From an uncultured Clostridia bacterium (GTDB lineage Bacteria > Bacillota > Clostridia > Christensenellales > Aristaeellaceae), in contig CALGYL010000166.1 of NCBI GenBank assembly GCA_937934775.1, forward strand, positions 1 through 7,135: a DNA stretch of 7,135 nucleotides. The letters run 5' to 3'. Positions 1-6,204 of this stretch are shown one piece after another. Position 1 is the stretch's first letter; the number at the start of each line of letters is the position of its first letter. The translations under genes and the position numbers were made by a program. The notes below the pieces were generated by a model. The model was not told where the DNA came from. It made no database searches and saw only the letters and a program-made list of their open reading frames with translations.

Positions 1-814
1 CGACGGTGACGCCCAGGAAGATGGTCACGATGTTGATCAGCGCGTTCTGCGCGGTAGAACTGAGCCGCTCCGCGACGCCGGATTCCTTGAACAGGTTGCC
101 CAACATCAGCATGCCGATCAGCGGCGCGACGGAGGGGAGCAGTAGCACGCAGAAGATGGTCACAATGACCGGGAAGCAGATCTTCTCGAGTTTGGAGACC
201 TCGCGCATCTGCTCCATTTTGATCTCGCGCTCTTTTTTCGTGGTCAGAAGCCGCATGATGGGCGGCTGGATCATCGGAATCAGCGCCATGTAAGAGTAGG
301 CCGCGATCGCGATGGCCGGAAGCAGCGCGGGTTTGAGCTTTGATGTCAGGTAGATGGCTGTGGGGCCGTCCGCGCCGCCGATGATGCCGATCGAAGCGGC
401 TGCTTTCGGGTCAAACCCGAACAAAATCGCCAGAAGAAACGCCACCACAATGCCGAACTGCGCGCCCGCGCCTAAGAAAAGGCTGGACGGCCTGGCCAGG
501 AGAGGCCCGAAGTCGGTCATTGCGCCGATGCCCAGGAAGATCAGCGAGGGGTAAATCCCAAGCTTTACGCCTTGGTACAGGTAGTAGAGAAGCCCGCCCG
601 CTTCCTCGCCTGTGGGTGCGCCCATCAGGTTGCTTAGCGGCAGATTGGCCAGCAGCATGCCGAAGGAAATGGGCAACAGGAGCAGCGGCTCGAACTTCCT
701 GCCGATCGCAAGGTAGATCAGAACGCAGGAGATCAGGATCATGACCAAGTGCTGCCACGTCAGCGCGGCAAAACCTGAGTCGGTCAGTATTTTCTGTAGC
801 GCGTGTGTAAACAT
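1..814 (-). CDS. Sodium ion-translocating decarboxylase beta subunit (OadB/GcdB/MmdB family), partial, 3' end missing
   Basis: This is the integral-membrane subunit of biotin-dependent Na+-pumping decarboxylases. It decarboxylates carboxybiotin and couples this to Na+ export across the cytoplasmic membrane. Translation from the ATG at 814 is open for 271 codons to the left edge; family members of the short GcdB/MmdB type are about 375 residues, so roughly 100 are missing. The diagnostic motif GGADGPTAIYLTSKL is at residues 146-160; its Asp149 corresponds to the Na+-binding Asp203 of Klebsiella OadB. Hydrophobic segments lie near residues 21-38, 43-60, 86-106, 112-133, 163-183 and 212-236, with a charged cytoplasmic loop (TTKKEREIKMEQMREVSKLEK, 191-211). 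An AAAGGA Shine-Dalgarno lies 8 nt before the ATG. The gene is 34 nt downstream of the small gamma-like subunit. The substrate (oxaloacetate, glutaconyl-CoA or methylmalonyl-CoA) cannot be told, because no carboxyltransferase alpha subunit is in view. The family call is very secure. Confidence 0.95.
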   Translation of the reverse strand, partial: MFTHALQKILTDSGFAALTWQHLVMILISCVLIYLAIGRKFEPLLLLPISFGMLLANLPLSNLMGAPTGEEAGGLLYYLYQGVKLGIYPSLIFLGIGAMTDFGPLLARPSSLFLGAGAQFGIVVAFLLAILFGFDPKAAASIGIIGGADGPTAIYLTSKLKPALLPAIAIAAYSYMALIPMIQPPIMRLLTTKKEREIKMEQMREVSKLEKICFPVIVTIFCVLLLPSVAPLIGMLMLGNLFKESGVAERLSSTAQNALINIVTIFLGVTV

Positions 815-848
815 GTCTTCTGTCCTTTCCGCGGCGCGCGCCGCCTGC

Positions 849-986
849 CTAAGGCTTCTCTGCCCCGCTGAAATAGCGGCGGATTGCGACGGATGCCAGC
901 TTGATCAACGCGTAGATTGACGCGAGCAGCGAAAATACAAGAGCCATCACAAACAGCGCAACCTTGACTCCCTCGCCGAATTCCAT
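849..986 (-). CDS. Small single-span OadG-like (gamma/delta) subunit of the Na+-translocating decarboxylase, 45 aa
   Basis: The product begins MEFGEGVKVALFVMALVF and has one hydrophobic span at about residues 8-33, then a short basic/polar tail (RRYFSGAEKP). This is the N-terminal layout of OAD gamma-chain proteins, which anchor the alpha/carboxyltransferase subunit to the membrane beta subunit and help complex assembly. Position supports the call: it is directly upstream of the beta subunit on the same strand, 34 nt away. The start at 986 is preferred over upstream in-frame starts because AGGAAGG (994-1000) lies 7 nt before it and the upstream codons (HDPAYVHLCTYG...) resemble translated leader, not protein. 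At 45 residues it is shorter than Klebsiella OadG (about 80) or the delta subunits of MmdD/GcdD type (about 100-115), and it lacks any proline/alanine-rich or metal-binding tail. Family membership rests on topology, the MEFGEG start and context, not on a long conserved domain. Confidence 0.85.
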   Translation of the reverse strand: MEFGEGVKVALFVMALVFSLLASIYALIKLASVAIRRYFSGAEKP

Positions 987-993
987 TGTGATC

Positions 994-1000
994 CCTTCCT
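994..1000 (-). promoter_or_regulatory. Ribosome binding site that fixes the OadG-like start
   Basis: AGGAAGG on the minus strand, 7 nt upstream of the ATG at 986-984. It decides for the 45-residue product over longer in-frame readings that would begin within the leader. Confidence 0.75.
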
Positions 1001-1027
1001 TTCTGTGAAATCGTCGCGGGCGATGGA

Positions 1028-1066
1028 ATCCGAGGCCATACGTGCACAGGTGTACATAGGCCGGAT
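1028..1066 (-). repeat. Imperfect inverted repeat / hairpin in the leader, upstream of the OadG-like gene
   Basis: ATCCG (1066-1062) pairs with CGGAT (1032-1028). Inside this, GCC pairs with GGC, and TATGTACA pairs with TGCACGTA around a CCTG loop, with one mismatch, one G-U pair and small bulges. The base of the hairpin is about 40 nt from the start codon, between the intrinsic terminator and the ribosome binding site. It could be an mRNA structure affecting translation or stability, or a near-palindromic protein-binding site. The pairing is visible; the role is not. Confidence 0.5.
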
Positions 1067-1083
1067 CATGCAAACCCGCAAAT

Positions 1084-1120
1084 AAAAAAGGCGGAATGCT
1101 TCATAAAGAAGCTTCCCACC
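1084..1120 (-). terminator. Intrinsic terminator within the leader of the Na+-pump operon (attenuator or sRNA terminator)
   Basis: On the minus strand GGTGGGAAGCTTC (1120-1108) pairs with GAAGCATTCCGCC (1102-1090) around a TTTAT loop. This gives 13 paired positions with one A-A mismatch and two G-U wobbles. Six T residues (1089-1084) follow immediately. This is a textbook Rho-independent terminator. It lies only about 57 nt downstream of the predicted transcription start and about 100 nt upstream of the first start codon, so it would end transcripts before the operon unless it is bypassed. Confidence 0.85.
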
Positions 1121-1176
1121 CATAAAGCTAAATCTTGAAGCAGTCGCCTGCCCAACCGGAAGAACCCATATTGAAT
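1084..1176 (-). ncRNA. Putative short leader RNA or attenuator (about 93 nt), unrecognised class
   Basis: The RNA predicted between the promoter at 1183-1211 and the end of the terminator at 1084 is about 93 nt. A small hairpin with GCAG/CTGC arms and a GCGA tetraloop lies at 1151-1140. The adjoining TGCTTC (1142-1137) is perfectly complementary to GAAGCA (1102-1097) in the terminator's 3' arm, so the two pairings compete as in an antiterminator switch. It could equally be an independent small RNA. I compared it by eye with T-box, fluoride, glycine, c-di-GMP, ZTP, preQ1 and SRP RNA signatures and saw no convincing match. Ligand and function are unknown. Confidence 0.4.
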
Positions 1177-1182
1177 TGATTC

Positions 1183-1211
1183 ATTATACAATATCGTGCT
1201 CCGAAAGTCAA
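1183..1211 (-). promoter_or_regulatory. Near-consensus sigma-A promoter for the Na+-translocating decarboxylase operon
   Basis: Minus-strand -35 TTGACT (1211-1206), a 17-nt spacer (1205-1189) and a perfect -10 TATAAT (1188-1183). The expected transcription start is at A1177/A1176, about 190 nt before the OadG-like start codon. The -35 differs from TTGACA at one position only, and the local AT-rich stretch (about 1170-1200) stands out from the GC-rich surroundings. Confidence 0.85.
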
Positions 1212-1332
1212 TGCGCCGTCCACTTTGCGGGCGAAAATCCGTCGGGGAACCACTGGCATGGTACAGCCGCCTGTCGTACTGGGGAGATAGTACCCCCGCG
1301 GCAACGCATTCGTGTTTGCTATTGGTATCAAC

Positions 1333-1361
1333 CGTTTTCGGCGGCATGCACGCCGAAAACG
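1333..1361. repeat. Perfect 11-bp inverted repeat with 7-nt loop (first of a tandem pair)
   Basis: CGTTTTCGGCG (1333-1343) and CGCCGAAAACG (1351-1361) are exact reverse complements around GCATGCA. Neither strand has a T-tract after the stem, so it is not a canonical terminator. It lies about 190 nt downstream of the GH4 stop and about 120 bp upstream of the -35 of the next operon. It may be an RNA 3'-end structure, a REP-like element or a protein-binding palindrome. Confidence 0.8.
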
Positions 1362-1362
1362 A

Positions 1363-1398
1363 GTTTCATCCGCCAGCATTCGCGCTGGCGGATGAAAC
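1363..1398. repeat. Perfect 15-bp inverted repeat with 6-nt loop (second of a tandem pair)
   Basis: GTTTCATCCGCCAGC (1363-1377) and GCTGGCGGATGAAAC (1384-1398) are exact reverse complements around ATTCGC. One nucleotide separates it from the preceding hairpin. In addition, AACCGTTT (1330-1337) is complementary to AAACGGTT (1395-1402), so an outer stem could enclose both hairpins, though it competes with their bases. There is no T-tract on either side. Stem length and perfection show selected structure, but its role is unknown. Confidence 0.85.
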
Positions 1399-1547
1399 GG
1401 TTAATTGGACGGGCGGCTCCGCCGGTATGGGGAAACCGCCCGCTTTCCATATTCTAAAAGGGAAGTCCGGCGCGTAGAGTCCGGCGGCCGGGCGCTTTGG
1501 CGCCGTTTCTCAATACAAGCCGGATTTGGTCAAGCGGTTCCGGGTAC

Positions 1548-2867
<1,320 letters not shown>

Positions 2868-2891
2868 TTTCTTACTCCTTGCAGGCGGCGC

Positions 2892-3746
2892 TCAGGCCTT
2901 GGTGCCGGTCAGCGCGATGCCTTCGATAAATTGCTTCTGGAAGATCAGGTAGAGGATCAGCATGGGAATCATCGCCATCGCCGAGCCGGCCATGAGCAGC
3001 GGATACTTGGTGAAGTACTGATTCTGCAGCGAGCTGATGCCCGCGCTCAAGGTCATCATATCCACCTTCATGTTCACGATCAGCGGCCACATCATTTCGC
3101 TGTAGGCGAAGATCGCGGTGAACACGGAGAGCGCCATCAGCGCGGTCTTGGTCAGCGGCAGGAGGATCTTCACAAACGTCTGGCCGACGTTGCAGCCGTC
3201 GATCATCGCGGCCTCGCTCAGATCCATCGGCAGCGACAGGTAGAACTGCCGGAGGAAGAAGGTGCCAAATGCGCTGACGAGACCGGGGTACAAAAGCGCG
3301 AAGTGGCTGTTGAGCATGTTGATCTTGCTCAACTGCAGGTACTGGGGGATGATGTACACCTGGGGCGGCAGCATCTGCTGGGTGATGACGATAAAGAACA
3401 GGAGCCCCTTGAACGGGAAGCGGAGCTTTGCGAACGCGAATGCGGCCATGGAACTGAACACCACGGCGCATATAATGCGCAGGACGATCAACAAAAGCGT
3501 ATTGAAGTACAGCTTCCACATCGGGAGCGTCCTGAGCACTTCCTGATAGTTGACCGGCGCCCAACTGGAGGGCCACATCGTCGGCGGCACCATAATGGAT
3601 TCGCCGATGGTTTTGAAGGAGGTGATGATCATCCAGTAAAACGGGAAGATCATCGTGAATGCGCCGAGGATCAGGATGAGGTGAAGGAGAAACATGTTGT
3701 GCCTTCGGCCGGTCGTTCCCTTGATTTTTGCGGTGGCTTGCATCAT
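2892..3746 (-). CDS. Carbohydrate ABC transporter permease, MalG-like (CUT1 family)
   Basis: A 284-residue integral-membrane protein forming half of the sugar translocation channel. About six membrane spans are visible (roughly residues 18-42, 82-104, 113-133, 147-168, 203-225 and 251-270). The EAA loop EAAMIDGCNVGQTFVKILLP (178-197) is the ATPase-docking site, with the invariant Gly at 184. The C-terminus QKQFIEGIALTGTKA matches the typical MalG ending (Q.xF..GI..G..K). Two adjacent ATG codons (3746 and 3743) follow GGAGG closely; spacing favours the second, which would shorten the protein by one residue. The ribosome binding site lies in the 13-nt gap after the MalF-like gene, consistent with tight co-translation. 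The substrate cannot be read from the sequence; the following GH4 gene suggests an alpha-galactoside or related oligosaccharide. Confidence 0.93.
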   Translation of the reverse strand: MMQATAKIKGTTGRRHNMFLLHLILILGAFTMIFPFYWMIITSFKTIGESIMVPPTMWPSSWAPVNYQEVLRTLPMWKLYFNTLLLIVLRIICAVVFSSMAAFAFAKLRFPFKGLLFFIVITQQMLPPQVYIIPQYLQLSKINMLNSHFALLYPGLVSAFGTFFLRQFYLSLPMDLSEAAMIDGCNVGQTFVKILLPLTKTALMALSVFTAIFAYSEMMWPLIVNMKVDMMTLSAGISSLQNQYFTKYPLLMAGSAMAMIPMLILYLIFQKQFIEGIALTGTKA

Positions 3747-3759
3747 GGCTCCTCCCTTC

Positions 3760-4674
3760 TCAATCGTAATGGACGAGTTTCTTCTCGGCGAAGAACTGGA
3801 CGGCGGTCAAAACGCCGATGATTACGAAACTCCACAGGACGATCGCGGACGCGTAACCCTTGTTAAACTTGACGAACGCCTCGCGGTAGAACAGCACCAT
3901 CAGCGACACGCCCTTGTTGAACGCCGGGTTCGAGTCCTTGATCAGCATGTAGATCACGTCGAACACCTTCAGCGCGGACATGACCCGGAGCACCACCACG
4001 AAAAAGAGCGTGGGCGACACCAGCGGCACCGTGATATGGAAGAACTTGCGTAGCGGCCCGGCGCCGTCGATCTCCGAGGCCTCGTAGTAGTTCTGCGGGA
4101 TCGACTGGAGGCCCGCGAGCAGGAGCACCAGGTCGTAGCCCAGCGAGCTCCAGATTGTGATGATCGCACAGGAGATCAGCGCGGTGTTCGGATCGCTGAG
4201 CCAGTTGGGCCCGGCGATTCCCAACGCGCCCAGCGCCTGATTGATGATGCCGTTTTCAGCGTTGAACATCCACCGCCACACCATCGCGATCGCGGCGGGG
4301 GCCACAACCAGCGGCAGGAAGTAGATGCCGCGGTAGAGGTCGCGGCCGCGGATCTTGTTGTTGAGCAGCGTCGCCATGATCAGCGCCAGAAAAACGCCCA
4401 GCGGCACGGTGAGCACCATGAAGTACAGCGTGTTCCACGTGGCCTGCATCACCAGCTTGTCGGCAAACAGCGTCTGGTAATTTTTCAGCCCGATGAACTT
4501 GGGTGGGGTCAGGCCCTGCATCTTCTGCAGGCTCAGCCAGATGGAATTGAAAAACGGATAGATGTTCAGGATGCACAGCCCAACAATGGTCGGGGCTATC
4601 AACGCGTAACCCCAGGCCCATTCCGACCTGAGCAGCCGGCCGCGCCTGCGGGGCGTGATTTTTACCGTGGTCAT
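3760..4674 (-). CDS. Carbohydrate ABC transporter permease, MalF-like (CUT1 family)
   Basis: A 304-residue partner of the MalG-like permease. A basic N-terminus (TPRRRGRLLRS) precedes a first span at about 22-43, followed by spans near 84-106, 117-137, 165-188, 218-236 and 275-296, the usual layout of MsmF/UgpA-type permeases of about 290-310 residues. The EAA loop EASEIDGAGPLRKFFHITVP (198-217) contains the invariant Gly at 204 and would contact a cytoplasmic ATPase. No ATPase gene is in the window. A full AGGAGGTGA Shine-Dalgarno lies upstream, with 10 nt between AGGAGG and the ATG at 4674. A 96-nt gap holding a long hairpin separates it from the binding-protein gene, which probably lowers permease synthesis relative to the binding protein. 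Confidence 0.93.
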   Translation of the reverse strand: MTTVKITPRRRGRLLRSEWAWGYALIAPTIVGLCILNIYPFFNSIWLSLQKMQGLTPPKFIGLKNYQTLFADKLVMQATWNTLYFMVLTVPLGVFLALIMATLLNNKIRGRDLYRGIYFLPLVVAPAAIAMVWRWMFNAENGIINQALGALGIAGPNWLSDPNTALISCAIITIWSSLGYDLVLLLAGLQSIPQNYYEASEIDGAGPLRKFFHITVPLVSPTLFFVVVLRVMSALKVFDVIYMLIKDSNPAFNKGVSLMVLFYREAFVKFNKGYASAIVLWSFVIIGVLTAVQFFAEKKLVHYD

Positions 4675-4701
4675 CGCCCGGTCACCTCCTAGACGAAAGT
4701 C

Positions 4702-4739
4702 CGCCAGGACGCCGAAGGATAACCTCCGGCGTCCTGGCG
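4702..4739 (-). repeat. Long stable intercistronic hairpin between the binding-protein and MalF-like genes
   Basis: CGCCAGGACGCCG (4702-4714) and CGGCGTCCTGGCG (4727-4739) are exact 13-bp reverse complements. Inside, after one mismatch, AGG pairs with CCT around an ATAA loop, so almost the whole element is stem. It begins 31 nt after the binding-protein stop and ends before the AGGAGGTGA of the permease gene. No T-tract follows, so it looks less like a terminator than an mRNA-stabilising 3' structure or partial attenuator, as the REP element does in E. coli malE-malF. Confidence 0.8.
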
Positions 4740-4770
4740 TGGCGGCTTACTGCCTGCCGGCATTTATGGA

Positions 4771-5988
4771 TCAGCCCGCCTCGGTTTCGTTGATGGTGGT
4801 GTCCAGCGCGTTACAGGCGTCGGCCACGGTGGCCTGGCCGCTCAGAACGCTGGTCATCATCTCGGTCTGGGCGTCGTACCACAGCGACTTCTTCGCCGAG
4901 AAGGGGGACTGCACGCCGTACTCGATCATGTCAGAGTAGCACTTGATGTTGAAGTCGAACTGATCGGTGAAGTAATGCTCGGTGCCCTTGTAGGCTGGGA
5001 TGGCGGCCTTCGCCTTGGCCTGCAGGATGTTGGCTTCCTCGGTGCCGCAGAAGGCCAGGAAGTCCTTTACGACTTCGGGGTACTTGGTGGTGGCGGCGCC
5101 GGCGTAGCCCAGGCCGTTGTAGATGGAGGCGCGAACCTTGCCCTTGGGCAGGACGGTCAGGTCAAACTTGCCGTTGATCAGCTCGTTCTGGGTGTAAGAG
5201 CTCATCATCCAGCTGCCCACGTTCAGCATCGCCAGCTTGCCGGCGCAGAACTGGTCGTTCTCGTCCATGTCGGTGAAGGATTCCGGCGTCGGGGAGACGC
5301 CGTCCTTCAGCAGCAGGTCCGCATAGAACTGAACGGCTTCCTGGGTCTCGGGCAGCTTGTAGCCAGAGACGCCGTCCTTGATGACGTAGCCGCCGTTCTG
5401 GTAGATGAAGTTGTGGTAGCCGGACTGATCGGTGTTGGGCACGCCGAAGCCGTAGATGCCCTTTTCCTTGTTCGTCAGCTTGATGGCGACTTCGCGCAGC
5501 TTCGCCCAGTCCCAGGTGTCGTCCGGGTAGGGTTCGCCGGCGGCGTCAAAGATTTCCTTGTTGTAGGCCAGTGCGATGGTGTCGTAATCCTTCGGGATGG
5601 CGTAGTGCACACCGTTGTACACGTACAGGTTGGTGACGCCTTCCGGATAGGGGGTGTAGTCGTAGTTCAGGTCGGTGAGGTCCAGAAGCGAGCCCGCCTC
5701 GGCGTACTTGGTGATCTGATTGGCGTGCATCCACATCACGTCGGGCATCTCTCCGCCCATCGCGGCCGCTTCCAGCTTGGTCCAGTACTCAGCCCATGCG
5801 GTCACCTGGGTTTCGATGGTCACGTTGGGATGCTTGGCGGTGTAGGCGTCGGCGATGGCGCGCATGCCGGGTTCCTGGTTCGTGTCCCAGAACGCGAAGG
5901 TGATCGTCACCGGCTCCTCGGCGAACGCGACCTGCACGACCGACAGAAGCAGCATCAGTGCGAGCAACAGGGACATAAGTTTCTTCAT
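4771..5988 (-). CDS. Extracellular solute-binding protein family 1 (sugar ABC transporter, CUT1)
   Basis: A 405-residue substrate-binding protein that captures the sugar outside the membrane and delivers it to the two downstream permeases. A typical signal peptide is visible: basic MKK, a hydrophobic core (residues 4-20), then AFA|EEP, a signal peptidase I site after residue 23. There is no lipobox cysteine. The mature start VTITFAFWDTNQEPGMRAIADAYTAKHPNVTIE and the block GEMPDVMWMHANQITKYAEAGSLLDLTDL (about 79-107) are typical of SBP_bac_1 proteins. Several aromatic residues (such as WAEYW at 65-69 and the Trp at 259) could stack on sugar rings. AAGGAGG lies upstream of the ATG at 5988 with ideal spacing. 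The gene follows the GH38 gene after 216 nt. The exact ligand is unknown. Confidence 0.95.
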   Translation of the reverse strand: MKKLMSLLLALMLLLSVVQVAFAEEPVTITFAFWDTNQEPGMRAIADAYTAKHPNVTIETQVTAWAEYWTKLEAAAMGGEMPDVMWMHANQITKYAEAGSLLDLTDLNYDYTPYPEGVTNLYVYNGVHYAIPKDYDTIALAYNKEIFDAAGEPYPDDTWDWAKLREVAIKLTNKEKGIYGFGVPNTDQSGYHNFIYQNGGYVIKDGVSGYKLPETQEAVQFYADLLLKDGVSPTPESFTDMDENDQFCAGKLAMLNVGSWMMSSYTQNELINGKFDLTVLPKGKVRASIYNGLGYAGAATTKYPEVVKDFLAFCGTEEANILQAKAKAAIPAYKGTEHYFTDQFDFNIKCYSDMIEYGVQSPFSAKKSLWYDAQTEMMTSVLSGQATVADACNALDTTINETEAG

Positions 5989-6014
5989 GACGTGGTTCCT
6001 CCTTGTTTTATTGA

Positions 6015-6029
6015 ATGGTCCGCGACCAT
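6015..6029. repeat. Small inverted repeat just upstream of the binding-protein ribosome binding site
   Basis: ATGGTC-CGC-GACCAT is a perfect 6-bp inverted repeat with a 3-nt spacer, ending 26 nt before the binding-protein ATG. It could be an operator half-site pair or a small 5' hairpin. I see no convincing -35/-10 pair in the 216-nt gap (5989-6204), so I cannot tie it to a promoter. The same gap holds GGCGC/GCGCC and TTCGG/CCGAA stem-loops without T-tracts. Confidence 0.4.
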
Positions 6030-6204
6030 AGGGAAACGGGATGGGGCAATCGCTTCCGCCAAAGGCGAGGGCGGTTGCACGGGGGATGGGGCCGGGTTTT
6101 CAGCCGATGCCTGTGCGCGGGACGGCGCCTGGAGGGGTTCGGCCCGCCGAATCACCCGGCGCGATCACGGCGCCCCGATTCGGGAAGCCCGGAGCGGGCA
6201 AGGC

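Larger units (their letters stand above)
1212..1547. other. 336-nt hairpin-dense non-coding region between the sugar operon and the Na+-pump operon
   Basis: I find no supportable gene here: the open frames on both strands overlap one another, lack ribosome binding sites and look like no family. The region carries a series of inverted repeats: GTACT/AGTAC (1276-1293), two perfect long hairpins (1333-1361 and 1363-1398, listed separately), GGGCGG/CCGCCC (1411-1441), TATGGGGAAA/TTTCCATA (1426-1451), and GGCGC-TTTG-GCGCC (1491-1504). The last lies 44 nt after the GH4 stop and might help end the sugar operon, but no T-tract follows it, so I do not call it a terminator. Confidence 0.6.

Noticed and set aside
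6..554. Plus-strand open frames at 6-293 and 354-554, and a minus-strand frame at 411-758
   Set aside because: All are out-of-frame readings of the Na+-translocating decarboxylase beta subunit gene, whose motif-bearing frame runs from 814 to the left edge.
1108..1125. GGGTGG next to the leader terminator, reminiscent of the T-box motif
   Set aside because: The conserved T-box sequence continues with an ACCGCG-type element and needs a long upstream Stem I with a specifier loop. Here only about 55 nt precede it and the following bases differ.
1333..1398. Tandem hairpins as a CRISPR fragment
   Set aside because: The two units differ in sequence and length and there is no repeat-spacer periodicity; they are inverted repeats, not direct repeats.
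1176..1477. Overlapping open frames of about 80-95 codons on both strands in the intergenic region
   Set aside because: They run through perfect hairpins and the promoter, overlap one another in several frames, lack ribosome binding sites and resemble no protein family.
1491..1504. GGCGC-TTTG-GCGCC hairpin after the GH4 stop as an intrinsic terminator
   Set aside because: The 5-bp stem is followed on the minus strand by GC-rich sequence, not a T-tract, so it does not meet the usual criteria.
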